Part shown: piece after piece, positions 46,641 through 59,267 of the stretch
Position numbering within the stretch: position 1 is the first letter of the stretch
Layout: each line of letters begins with the position of its first letter
Source: Neelides folsomi
Taxonomy: Eukaryota; Arthropoda; Collembola; Neelipleona; Neelidae
Direction: 5' to 3'
Length of the DNA stretch: 64,000 bases
Assembly (NCBI GenBank): GCA_034687125.1
Contig: JAQGBZ010000176.1
Span: forward strand, 62,001 to 126,000
Made by a program: the position numbers and the translations under genes
Notes under the pieces: generated by a model
Seen by the model: the letters and a program-made list of their open reading frames with translations, nothing else
Databases searched by the model: none
Told to the model about the DNA's origin: nothing

Positions 46641-49600
46641 ATGCTGTCGATCCTCGAATGGGGAGTTTGTGCCTTGGCCATCACTGTCTTCTGGTTTAAA
46701 TACGGGTAAGTTTGGAATTAATTAAAACTTTTTATAACAATTTACCTAAACTCATTTAATTATTGTGTATTTGCCAGAATACTTCATTCATTTTTTATTC
46801 CATTATAAAACACGAGAAATACATATCTTTTTATTCCTCTTTTACAGCTTTATGAATAAAGATAGATAGCTTTACAATTTAGTTAATTTACTAGTATGCT
46901 TATTTACTATACAGGTAGTGTTAGTCAAACATCTTACATTTCATTTTATTCAGGTTTCATTGAGACATTTTTTATATATATTCTTATATACTATATTTAA
47001 TAATAAAAGTACCATATCTAATATTTTAGTTACTATAAATAAACAATTTTATCGTATTTTTGAAATTACAATTTATTGATTGTAATAAAATTTGAGTTTT
47101 TTCCCAATGAATCTTTTGATAAATAATGGTTCTCGAATAAAAGTTATTCCAATCAATATTCAGGTGATATGATTTGGAATATACATAGAGTAGTAGAGGT
47201 GTTAATAGAATCTATTTAATTCAATGTAAAGTAACGTTTGATTGAATGCCCTTTGTGTGTGAATAAAACGCGTCAGACCAAACATGAGTCAAATGGTGAT
47301 ATGATGAAATGTCTGTGAGTAAAAAATCATAACCTACCTAAAGTACAAGGTTGAAGAATCCCCATCAATTGCATTTTGTAAATTAGAATGTTAGAAGACA
47401 TGCATTTACATACAAACTTGTCCGCAAATATGATTTTACTTGTACAAATAAGTAACTTGTCTATTGCAATAGTAAAATACTTCAAGTACCTGAGCCATTG
47501 ATACAATTAAGAATTATGTGTGTGTGACCGAGATTTTATAAAAATGATTAATATATCTGAGTGAGTATGAGACAATGTAAAAACTCAGAAATTTTATTAT
47601 ATAAATATATTCTACCCATTCTTTGCGCGCTATATTATATATTTATATACCATATATAAGTATATATATATATTTATTTTTTATATAAAGTTAACGTTTT
47701 CTTAATGGAAACTTTAAAAATGAAAATGTGAATTTTTATTTTTGATTGTGAGGTAAAGTAAAAGATTGTGTTAGAGATATTCATAATAAAAGTTCAAGTT
47801 AGAGGTTGCAAAAGAATAAGATTAGTAATATTATTCTCTCACGATCAAGTGACTCATACTTGCTCATGACAAACTATCTCAACTAATTATGTGAATGTTG
47901 TTTTTAAAATATAGGTAAATTCTTTCAACTTACTCTCAGGATCGTTCATTTTCAAACACCAATAATTTAAAAGGGTTTGAGGACAAAGTTTAGATACAAA
48001 AAATATATAAATTCTGTTTTTGCGGCTTCAATTAGCCAATTCTTTTAAGCAACATACTTTATTTATGATATGGACGTAGAGTACATCATATATAATGTAA
48101 TGTACTTACCTAAAAGTTTGCTCATTTATTTTCCCTCATCTATTACAGCAGTTACATATACCATGATGCATGAAGTCTTTAGTCGGTGCAGGGTTTTCTG
48201 TTGCATCTTGCACCTGTTTAATAGTTGGTTAACTAACCATTATATAACTAACCCAGGCGTATTAGTGGTAATAAACCATGAATGCGCAAACGATAAGAAG
48301 CACATGTGTATTTATGTTATTGCTACATAGAATAAAAAACCGCAAAACACCTCTTTTTCTATGAGTTCCATACAGATATAAAGTTTACCTGAGGAAATCT
48401 GACTATATAAAAATATGTATAAGTTTTGTTAGAATTAATTCTTAATTTTTATCATTAAAAGATGATGTTAGACAACAATAAATATTCAAGTCTTTGCTTA
48501 CGGATCAGAATAGAATATAGCAACAAATACCTAAAAAACCTAAAGATCTTTAAATGTAACATACCTATTAGGTATGCCAATTGTAAAATGTAGAGTAAAA
48601 TGCCAATTATAATTGTCCATATTTAAGTGTCGTTATCGTTATCATTAATCATGTAATTCTGTAATCATGATTTTCATATGAAACATTTAGGGGTTTTTAA
48701 TGAGTTTGCTAATTCTTTTTCAGAAAATCAAAAGAATTGAACAAAAAAGGACGAGAACTTTACAAAAAGTTTGAAAGTCTCATGTTCCCTGCCCTCGGAG
48801 ACATTTCAGTCCGAATTGAAAACAAGAGCTATGCGAATACTTTTCTCAGTCTTCCGGTCACCCGAGCTCAGTTCAGCCGTCGTGTTCGGTTCCAAGATGA
48901 TGAAAACTCCAATGAAATCAAAGGGAAACGAATCAATCCCGAAAACTTGAATTTTTACAAGACGTTGAAAGAGCCATACCGACACAGTGACCGATTGCCA
49001 CTCTCTTCCGTTCCTTGCCCAGTTTGCACAGACACAACAAAGGTAAAATTTAGTAAACGTGTGCTAAAGTAGCATGACGACGAGTCAAATAATAAAATAA
49101 TGCTAACGATTGATTTAAAATAGCCTGTCGTGAGGGATGATGCCAAAAATTTGGACAATATTAAAAACTGCCTTGAGTGTGAGGGCCAAAAACCTCATAA
49201 TCCATGGTACAGAAGACAATTCGCTTTCTTCCTGTTCTTTTGGAAAAAATGGTTCATTGGACCGCAATATCACATGGTACCTTTGAAAGATGTAAGTTGA
49301 CTCTAATCTTTATTTATTTTTGTTAGTAAATTTAAAAAATATATATGGTATTTAATTATTAAGTTAATTTAATCGATTTAATTGGAATAGATGATGGGAG
49401 ACGAACGGCTCAACAATGCCATCGAAGAAGTGGCAAAACAAGAATTATTAGAAAATCCAAACTGCGGGCAATCGCTCAATAGTTTAATTCGGAAACACAA
49501 ACTTCGAGCTGAAAAAACCGTAACAAGGATGAGGGCAAAACAGTCAAAACATCCTTATTTTGCTCTTTACGTAAGGTGAGGATCATAAATGAATTTTTAA

Positions 49601-52600
49601 AATTTTTTTTAAAAAAATGATAATTATGGTACAATACAATAATACCCATTACTTCAAATACTATTTTCATTAACAGAATAGCGTCATGGATCATCGGGAA
49701 AACATTGGGGAAAATCTATCCAAAGATTTTGGTCCGAGAAAGTCAAATGGATGAAATCAGAAAGGCGAGGGCATCGGGTCATCCCATTCTTTACCTTCCA
49801 GTTCATCGGAGTCACATCGACTACGTTCTCGTTTCATGGGTCCTGGTAGCTTCGGATTTAAGAGCTCCGCTTGTCGCCGCCGGGGATAATCTCAATATTC
49901 CAGTTTTTAGGTAATTAAAAATACTATTTAATTATTTTATTGAAAATCAAGCCATTTATTGAAAATTAATTATTTTACTGAATTAATGTACCAGTATGTA
50001 AATTAATGACATTTAGTATAATCAAGCAATTGAACTAAAATCTGAACTTTTATTTTGGCTAAAACAGCTTGATGATGAAAAGCGTTGGAGGTTTTTTCAT
50101 AAAAAGGCGGCTTGATCGTAAAGAGGGTCAAAAGGACGTCGTGTACCGAACAATTCTCCACTCTTACATGACACGATGTCTTCAGGACGACAACGACATG
50201 GAATTCTTCATTGAAGGAGGGCGAACCCGAACTGGGAAACCTTGCTTACCCAAAGGTAATTTCTAGCTTAATGAACTGTCAGTTTACACAAGAGCTAAAT
50301 AAATTATTTAAAATAATGACCAGGATATATCTTTGTAGGCATTTCTCTCATTTTGAGACCCAAGTTGAGTGATTGGAGTGCACCTGTGAGTAATTTGAAT
50401 GTGTGTGAATGAAAATGCTAACTGTTGATGATAAGTTTTTAATGGTCGGTTTAGCTTAAAATGCCTGAACATGTGAAAACCGCATATGAGCCATTGTGGT
50501 TAAAGGTTGGGAATTTGGAGTTAAATTTTAGTAATATTAGCATTAGCATGAAACGAACGTAAAAGAAAATCCTCAATTTGGTCATTAAATTTCCTATGTC
50601 ATTTTAGGTGGCCTTCTCAGCATTGTGGTCGACACACTGCTCACCCAAAAAGTCGAGGACATTCTCGTTGTTCCGGTCAACTTCAGCTACGAGAGACTCT
50701 TGGACGGAAATTACATCAGGGAACAGTTGGGCCAGCCAAAAACAAACGAGAGCTTTGCTTCGGCCTTCATCGCCCTTTGGAATTCACTTCAAACTAAATT
50801 TGGGAATGCGAGAGTTGATTTTGGACATCCTTTCTCAATGAAGGTATTTTCATCCATTTCATTACAATTAAGCTATTTTAATTATTAACTTGGTTGTAGA
50901 CTTTATCTTTTACTTTATTTGGTTGCAGACTTTTTTGTTATTTAAATAATTAACTTGTGTTATTTTACCTGTGCAGGAATATATTCAGTCATATCAAATC
51001 ATGAAAATTCCGACGCCATTAAGCAGAGCTCCAAGTAATGATAGTGGTTGTGTGGATGTTGACAATCCGGATGAACCAAATCCTCGTTATGCTCTTGGAA
51101 AGCGGATGGAGAGTCGATCCTCAATTACATCTATATATGGAACTGATATCGTTATTGAAGATCAACGGGATTTGATTAACAATTTAGCCACACATGTTAT
51201 CTATGGTAATTGAGTCAATGTCTAAATACACTGACAATGTAAGCATTTAATATTTTATTTACATAAATGTGATTAATATTTTTAGATGGAATCAAAAAAT
51301 ACACTTTGATGTCAACCAATGCCATTGCCTTCATTCTCCTTAATAAGTACAGAGACGGAATTGAAGTTGAGAAATTGGAAAAAGAAATGGCAGCACTCAG
51401 AGCTGAATTATTCCAAAGACATCATGATGTCGGATATTCGGGGGATATGAGAGAAGTGATAAACCATGGGGTAAAGCACACTATGATATTAATATATTTA
51501 AATATTTATTTATTTATATTAATTCGTATATTAAGTAACTTGTATAAATATTAGATTTAATAGGAATTATGATTTCCAATTCTGTTAACTTTGTCGTATT
51601 TATGTAATCATTTGATGTTTATTTAGCTTGGGATCATGGGAGCCAATTTGGTTCAAAAGGAACTTGTCAAAACAGACTGCGAAGAGAAACCGACTAAATT
51701 GATGATCAAACCTGTGACTTCTTTACCTGGAGTCATTGACTTATCTTATTATGCCACATGCGTTACTCCTATATACGCTTTAGAATCAGTAGTTGGTAAG
51801 TTTATTTAACACCTTGTTTGATCTTATCTTCATTTAATGTACCAGATATGGATACAAATTTTGATTAATTCCATAGCCACTAGTCTTCTCTTTCTCTCCG
51901 ATAAATACGGAAAAGAGAGGAAATTTGGAGAAAATGAAGTCATCTCAAATTGTTTGGAGCTCTGTGGGATTCTTCATCATGAATTCATCTTTACACCGCC
52001 TTGTCTTTCACTTGAGAAAGCTATAAGGGAAACTCTTCAATTCATGAAATCTCAAAACATCATCAACTACAAAACTGTAAAGAATTTAAACTCAAATATA
52101 TATTTCATATCAATTAAGTACTTACCTACTAATTAAGTATTTTCAATTAGTTAGTTATCTACATATAATATATATGGTAGTACAACAAATCTTTCATTAC
52201 TTGGTTTTCACGTTTAATTGTTTTTGAAGGTTGAATTTGATGAGTTGGATGAAGATTTGGATGATTTGAACGAAGCAAGTGATCTCTGCGACGTGGTGTC
52301 CATTCTTGAAGGGAAGGAAAGTTATGAACGTTTGAGGTTCCTCAAAGGGCTTATCAAACCAATTCTTGACAATTATTCAACTTCAAGTCATGTCCTTCCG
52401 AGATTGATCAATTGTGAAGCTCAAGAGAAACAGCTCCAAATGGACATGTTGGCCGAAGTGAAAAGTCAACTTCAAATAAATAAAATTACTTACGGTAAAT
52501 TATTATTTAAATGTACTACTAACTGTAAATGTACTACTCTATTTATTGTATTCGGATATGCTTATTTGCAAAAAAAATATTTTTGTTGGTTTGCAGGAGA

Positions 52601-52769
52601 AAGTTTGGCCCTTGATCCAATTCGTAACTTTATCAAATTGCTCCACGGATGGCAAGTATTGGAAACAACAAAGAAAGAAAACTACACTTACTATCATCTC
52701 CATGATGCTTTTGATAACACCGAAGCTCTTCAAGAAGTCATTAAGAGAATCTCATTATTCCAATTTTAA
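46641..52769 (+). CDS. GPAM: Glycerol-3-phosphate acyltransferase 1, mitochondrial (GPAM/GPAT1)
   Basis: GPAT1 makes lysophosphatidate from glycerol-3-phosphate and acyl-CoA at the outer mitochondrial membrane, the first step of glycerolipid synthesis. Thirteen exons: 46641–46705, 48724–49042, 49124–49291, 49391–49575, 49677–49910, 50068–50255, 50608–50843, 50977–51205, 51286–51470, 51627–51795, 51877–52076, 52230–52494, 52597–52769; 871 residues. The N-terminus MLSILEWGVCALAITVFWF is hydrophobic and could be a membrane anchor. PlsC motif I is HRSHID at about 289–294, followed by motif II-like GGFFIKRRLD and motif III FFIEGGRTRTGK at about 370–380. Motif IV-like VPVNFSYERL comes next. The C-terminal half (TNAIAFILLNKYRDGIEVEK to ALQEVIKRISLFQF) aligns in order with animal GPAT1. 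Intron 1 is about 2 kb; the others are short. The intron 50256–50607 contains two exon-like segments (see findings). Confidence 0.94.
50339..50505 (+). other. Two exon-like segments inside a GPAM intron
   Basis: Segment A, 50339–50385, lies between TTTGTAG and GTGAGT. Segment B, 50455–50505, lies between GGTTTAG and GTTGGG. Both are open in the frame that enters from exon 6 (A gives GISLILRPKLSDWSAP, B gives LKMPEHVKTAYEPLWLK). Including A, or both, shifts the frame of the next GPAM exon; including only B makes an immediate stop. If spliced in, they would truncate the protein or trigger decay. Confidence 0.35.
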
Positions 52770-54533
52770 AATTCATTATTTATTGCAATCCAGCTATCGC
52801 CAAATTTCCCTTTGGTGATTTATATTAGCTATTTATTGGTTAATTAATTTTATTTACATGTATTCACAACTTTACAAAAAATTGTCAAAATATAATCTTG
52901 ATTTGTACAAAAATTCAATGCCAACTGGTTAGAGGCAATATATTAATAATTACATTTAAGCAGTACATGTATACACACAATTCATATAATAAATATGCTA
53001 TACATACATTTAGAACATAATATTGCCAATGAGTCAGTATATGAGCTCAGCAATCTTACTACATACATGTTTATTAATATTAATGGAAATGCCATTTAAT
53101 ATTAAGATATGATTTCGAATTTTAATTCTAAACTTTGTAAAAAGTTTAAATTGTTAGAGTATTTGAACAGAAATGTGTGTAATCATTTCATAGTTTTAAA
53201 GTTAAATAATCTAAAAACCATTCCTCGTTTTAAAGACTGTGTTATTGAGTTTAATAAGTATTTAGTAATTGTATGTCATTTGTTACACATATCAATTATT
53301 AAAGTAAAAAATACTACTTTGGTGAAAAAAGTAAATTGTCTAAATTTGTACCTAGATTAACTAACAAAATAGTCTATATTATTCTAGTATGAATTTTAAT
53401 AATTTTAATTCAAATAAGAATTGTAAATATCCACTATGAGAAGTTGAGAATGTTTTGAAATGATTTAGAAAAACTTTGCTTTCTAAACCATTTCAAAAAG
53501 CATTGTGCCTATAGCTGTAATACATTATTATGAAAAATGTATTATTTCCTCTTCTTTATGATAGACAATTGTGTAAATTTATTATGTAAAATACTAGTTA
53601 AATACATTTAGACGCTTATAGTCCTTATCAAACTAAATTCCCATATGTATGCGTCCAACCCAAGTTAAATTTTATACATTTATACTTTTAATCAAGTTAT
53701 TTTTTAAAATGTGACTAAAAGTGAAAAAATTTAAAAAAATGTCTGTTACAATATGGATTTAATGGTTCTATGATTAACTTTTACTTTTATGAATTATCAT
53801 TGCTCATTTCATTGCTGTGTATTTTAATATTAGTAAATAGCAATTATGTATTGTGTATTCAAAACGAAGTAAATTATTGTTTTTGTCTATTTCTTTAAAA
53901 TGAAAAATTATAATTTGAGAATAAGTATCGAATTATTTTATTTATTCAGTCTTTCAATTTGAAAACAGGACTTTTGTAAATGATTCAAGTTTTCTGTAAT
54001 TATTTAAATAAGTTTTGATAATTAATCATGAAATATTTAAAATTATATTGCTCCAAACTTTCCATATTAAGTTTTAAAGTCAGTATTACGTTGATCAGTC
54101 TCACTGTATGAGTTTAACATTTGTAAATAGTTACAACAAAGGCAATAATTACAGAAATAAGCCATTATTTGTAAAAAATGTATATTTATGTAAAATTAGA
54201 TATTTTAACTAGTTAAATTAGTTAAATACATAAGCTAGGTACGAGTCTCCACTTCCTTTTATGAAATCTTTTGGGAGACCAAGAGGAATGTTTAGAGAAC
54301 TCGAGGAGTCACCGGGGTTCTTTTCAATCCAGAAAATGATTGTCTCACATGGACTAAACGAATCTATACTTACTAAACTTATCAATTTTTACATTATTGT
54401 ACTTTTAAATATTCCCTTTAATATAACAATATGGTGATAATAATTAATTGTGCTAATTGGTAGTTTCATATATAAGTTAGTCTCTATTGTAATAAGAGTG
54501 AAGGAACAGTTGTGCAATATTACATATATAGAT
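52770..54533. other. AT-rich intergenic region between convergent GPAM and FAS1 genes
   Basis: No supported gene. A frame of 83 codons at 53109–53360 is Lys/Asn/Leu-rich, as expected by chance in such AT-rich DNA. An imperfect hairpin lies at 53449–53504. Confidence 0.5.
53449..53504. repeat. Imperfect foldback, stem of about 24 pairs
   Basis: The left arm 53449–53472 pairs with the right arm 53480–53504 with one mismatch and a two-base bulge; the loop is 7–8 bases. A stem of about 24 base pairs with a small loop is at the low end for an animal microRNA precursor, or it is a relic of a miniature inverted-repeat element. Confidence 0.6.
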
Positions 54534-56701
54534 TTAAATTCCCTCCGACATTTGCTTCTTGTCCAGTACGGAGCTTCTTTTCAAAGTTCCGAAATCGTAG
54601 CTGAACTCGCTCATTTCCTCATGGTAGTAGAACCCGGGTTCGGTCGTTATGCAATGGTCAATGATGTGAGCAACTCCATTCGTCAGTGGAATGTCTGCCT
54701 TCAAAACTCGAATGTTGCTATTGAGGAGGGACAGGGTTTCTAAAAGACAATTGTAATTAACATTAAGTGGAAAATTATATTAATTATAATTAATATATTA
54801 ATGTTAAGCCATAGTTTGGGATTTGATAATTGTAAAATCCTACTTGAGTATCCATCAGATGTAATGGAGATTTTAACCTCCTTTTCAAACAAAGTGGTGA
54901 GATATTGACCGCTGAGGAGAGCAGAACTGTAAAACGTCCCAGGAACCATGTGATATCTCACAAAATCTATAAAGAGGAAAATGAATAAAACAATTAATAA
55001 TAATTTTGATAAAAGTGGTCATTTTACTTTGAATGGCACTGATGTTTCCTTCCATGGCTTGATAGTCGAAGAATTTGAAGGCCGGGTTGTATGGGATGAA
55101 TACCGTGATGGGATTATTTAGATCTTGGAACAAAGGCAGCATCTTTGTGTCGACAATCGCTCCCAAAAATTCTAAAATAAATAAATATTCATTATATATA
55201 AATTGCATATATACAGATATGTATACAGATAATATATGGTATATCTGGATTTGATTCATATTGACTATATTGACAAATTTACCTGAAAAATCTGAAACTT
55301 CTGCCATGTATTCTGCTGCATTCCTGATAGGTGAAGGAATGAGGGGTTTGTCAATCAAATGAATTCTTCCGGTGTTGGTGAGGAAATTTCCTTGAAGAAT
55401 TCTCGACCCATCGACGGTGTAAATTCTCTATAAAGGATCATTTAAATACAAAGATTTCGACTTAATTGGAAAACTTTAATCTTACATAATCTTGTTCTTG
55501 GAAGTAGACGTTGAATCTGAGTCTGTTTCCTCCTGGCCTGTTGTTCATCACCGTCATTTCATTGGCAATGGTCATCAAAGGCAAATCCACTTTCACGAAA
55601 TGATTGAGAATGAAGGCATTGAGAAGCTTTGGGTCAGTGTAAAGACTTTCCATGAACCATTTGGGAAGTTTTTGGAAAGCAGGATCCACCGGAGCAAAGA
55701 AAGTGTAATTTGCTGAAATTGATAATAAAATAATAAACAATTTTCTTAATTTTCCAAACTAAGATAATTATTTCTAAATTACAATTAAATACTAGATTAC
55801 AATTAATTACTCAAATTGCTTAACTAGTAATAGATTCTAGATTTGTTATAATTCTTATAATGATTAAATTTAACTTACATGTTTGAAGGAACAAAGGTTC
55901 CAAGTTTGACTTCTGGATCAATGAGTAAATGATTCTGAGACGAAGTCGAGAAAAGAGTTCTGGAACGGGGCAAGGGGGAACGTCGGGGCGTCCACATGTT
56001 GCTGATGCATCTGGTATATTGAATCCTGGTGGAATGTATGTCGTTGGTCCGGTACATGCTCCGAAGGGCATTGGTATTTGAGGAAAAGGAATCGGTTCAC
56101 TTGGTTCAGGAACAGGTTGTGGAAATGGTTGCGGCGGAAATTGTTGCGGCGGAAATGGCTGTGGCGGATATTGTTGTGGCGGATATTGTTGTGGTGGGTA
56201 TGGTTGTGGCGGATATGGCGGTTTCATGGGTTGTTCAGGTATAGGTCTTTGAGGAAGTTCAGGTCGTGGAGGAGGATTCGGCAAAGGTCGTGGAGGGAAT
56301 TCTTGAACCGGTCGCAATGGTTGTTCAGGTCGTTCCGGTCGTTCAGGAAAAGGCCTCAATGGCATTGGCTCTGGTGGTCGGAGCGGTGGCTCAATGGGTC
56401 TTTGCGGTTCCGGAAAGAATGGCTGTGGCTGTGGCGGTGGCTGACCTTGCAACGAGCAGGGCAAAGGTCTCAATGGCATTGCCGGCGAAGGAGTCGTGGT
56501 CGACATTGGCGGAATCGGATACCCACATGGGTCGAATTGAGTCGGCGGAGGCGTGGGTTCTTCACCGCCGAATCCGAATATTTGAAAAAACCTCTTGCTG
56601 AGGGAAGGTTCCTTCAATGGCCCCCGTTGGAAGGGAAACCGCGAACCTCCGGGGTCGGCGACCACGACCCCGACCAAGAGGCAAAGGACGAGGAACTTCA
56701 T
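54534..56701 (-). CDS. Secreted proline-rich protein with two FAS1 (fasciclin) domains
   Basis: FAS1 domains mediate cell or matrix adhesion. Exons in transcript order: 56701–55879, 55712–55486, 55427–55283, 55171–55028, 54966–54844, 54739–54534; 555 residues. It begins with a signal peptide (MKFLVLCLLVGVVVADPGG). A linker with SLSKRFFQIFGFG follows, then about 160 residues that are roughly half Pro, with Arg/Glu/Gln and repeats of PPQQY / PPQPF type. FAS1 domain 1 starts at PELFSRLRLRIIYSLIQ and contains NYTFFAPVDPAFQKLP (H1 box); its end is GRIHLIDKPLIP. FAS1 domain 2 has ITVFIPYNPAFKFFDY (H1), the YHMVPGTFY box, and NGVAHIIDHCI (H2). No GPI signal or membrane segment follows; the end is hydrophilic (LDKKQMSEGI). 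The P-rich part suggests cuticle, cement or matrix use; that is inference. Confidence 0.88.
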
Positions 56702-59264
56702 TTCTCACTTTCACTCGGGGGAATATGAGGAGCCCTTGGGTCCGCCTGGAAGACTTCTCGACGAATGATGATGAAAAGGGAAGGGCCGTTCATTTTATTC
56801 CCTCCTGCCCTCCTACCTGTTCCTTCCGTGATGGGATGGAAGCGATTTAAGGGTACCTGAAAGTTCACCTGTTGGCCCTCCGCGGCCACTGCGTTCTCAG
56901 GCTCCTTCCTTTCTTTCTCCCTTAGGAGAATTCATGGATGATGGTCAAGGACTTCCACAATTCCTTCCGCCCTGACGCCGAAAGACCCACTTTAATTGCA
57001 CAAATTCCTTCCCCGACTCACAAACAACAGTCAGTGGTTTCTCTTAAATCCACACTTGATCAGACCCAATGCACGGATTTCAACAATTCTCACGTTCTGT
57101 CTTTTCGACCTTTTCAACAAAACAATCAATTTTGAGTCATCCATCTTTAAAATTATTGAGATCAACAGGTAAAGGCAAAACAGTAAAATACACCTTGTTC
57201 TTTATTACCTATCTAATTCACACATACATAACTATGCTGTATGTTGATGTAAACATAATGTAATAATGGAGGTATACTGAATGACAAATATATGGAAAGT
57301 TAAATGAGTTCTGTTCACAAAAACAATTCGAGTGAAATCAAAAGGAATAACAATTTATGAACTCAAACAATCCTTAATATGAAAAACATTTTTACTCCAA
57401 TAAAGAAGTATGGTATTACGGTATATACCGTACAAATAATATTTATGTATAAAATGTTTATGTAAAAATATATAGCATATGCATATGTTATTTAAAAAGT
57501 GGATATTTATTGATATACCTTTATATATATATATATCAATTCATCTAATATGACAGTTGAAATTCATAAAATATTTTGGCTCTCTTAAATGTCAAGAACC
57601 ATGAAGTGATTCTTCTCAAAGTGAATTAATGCGACATATGATACTTGTATACCAACTCGGTGTTTTAAAGCGTAATCAATCAAAGGAAGAAGTGGAGTTA
57701 TCTCATCATTAGCATATATGGAACATAATACAAAAGTGAAATGATAGACGGGATGGAATGAGGGATCATACCGTATATATTATAGATATCTTCGAATCTC
57801 AAAAATGGTCGGAATTCCAAACTACCAAACTTGTCAAGTGTCTCCGGAGTCTTTGAAAATCCTTTGTGCTTATATCCCTTGTATATGTAGGATGAATACA
57901 TCCAAGCCTGGGAATCCCAGAATGTTCTTTGAGATCTCATCTGTTTACCTGACCCAATAACACAAAGGAGGGAATCGGGTCCGATTCCGCCACCCTCACT
58001 TGGCTCCACGGCCCAGACAATGCCCATGTTATGAGGATTCCTTACATAATGGGCTGTCATGAAGCAGATCAATTTTGTTGGGTTTTGGTAGGAAGGGCCC
58101 AAGGGTCGCCATTCCCCCACTTTCGCCCTTGACCCAACGGATGGCAAACAATTCCTTCCTTACCATTTTATGACTATCAAAACAAGATTGTTTTTCAATG
58201 TCCACCCTAAAAAACTGACCCATATTTCTACGTGTTCCACATCCACCTGAAGGCCCTTCATATGAATACCTGTTCCATCCCTCATGTCATTTTATTATGA
58301 CATTTCCCCAGAAACCCTCCTTTGTACCTCTTGATGTATTCCTCGTACCTTATATTCATAAGTGGTGGAGGGATAAATGGTAAATTCTTATCTTTTAGAA
58401 TTCCATCAGGTCAAGGATTGACTTTGATCAGCTCTTGGTCCCGACTTTATTGGATGTTTCTTATTTTCAACTACCTCAGAATGACAGCAGAACATTTAGA
58501 ATGACTCCGCAAGTTGTTACCAAACATTGTTTGCCATATTATATTTATGATTAAAAGTTACAAAAAATTCGGCTTGAAGTTGTATGATGGAATGACTTGT
58601 ATAGAGGATAATTGTAATATACATACTATACGATAATTATCTTAATAAATAGTCTTCATTAATGTATTGTTATGTTTTATTTATTGAATATCATGTATTA
58701 ATAAAGACTTAATTGGTTTTCCGAATTTACATTTTAAAGGAATAGATAGTCTTTGTTTCCTTTTGCTTTTATTTTGACATTATGAGTAATGCAAATACCT
58801 AGTATTAGTTTAACAAATAATTATTCCAGAGTTCTACTAATTTAAGAAACGTAACTACATTTAATTGGTCATTGCTGGGTTATTAGGGTTATTCGTTAAT
58901 GAATAGAATGTAGGTATACCTACCTATATATTATACTTTCATTTTTAATGTTTAAATATATTATTTTCAAGTAGGAGAGTTGCCGGAGCTAAAAATTGCA
59001 CTAGTGAGTGTTTCTCAATCTCAAGTGAATTTTAGATCCTACAGAAACAAAAAGTGAAAATTTTGACATTTGCAATTAAAGTTAATTATAATTAATCAAC
59101 CTAAATCTTAAAGTGCTTCACCAATTTAATAGTTCAATTTCCACAGAGGGTTGGTAGTTTTTAATGACAATTAGAGTGATTCTAATTGTATTCTTAGTTC
59201 TACACATATTAAAACATTAAAAGTGTAAATTATCATCAACCGAAGTGTCCACCATTAACGTGTC
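56702..59264. other. FAS1-gene promoter region and intergenic DNA
   Basis: The first 430 bases are GC-richer and should contain the FAS1 gene promoter and leader. A second GC-richer block at about 57,700–58,350 carries a 149-codon minus-strand frame (58147–57698) with plausible composition at its start but no recognised domain. Splice donor-like GTAAGG and GTAAAC sites occur inside it, so it could be pieces of exons. The rest is AT-rich. Confidence 0.4.
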
Positions 59265-59267
59265 ATG

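Noticed and set aside
50608-50841. Frame beginning MAFSALWSTHCSPKK
   Set aside because: It is an alternative frame of GPAM exon 7; the GPAM frame is the one with conserved sequence. It is kept only as a consequence of the cryptic exons.
53109-53360. 83-codon Lys/Asn/Leu-rich frame
   Set aside because: Composition follows the local A/T content and there is no splice or homology support.
56078-56728. Long Arg/Trp-rich plus-strand frame of 216 codons
   Set aside because: It is the antisense of the proline-rich exon of the FAS1 gene; Pro codons read backwards give Arg/Trp/Gly. The minus strand has the signal peptide and the spliced FAS1 domains.
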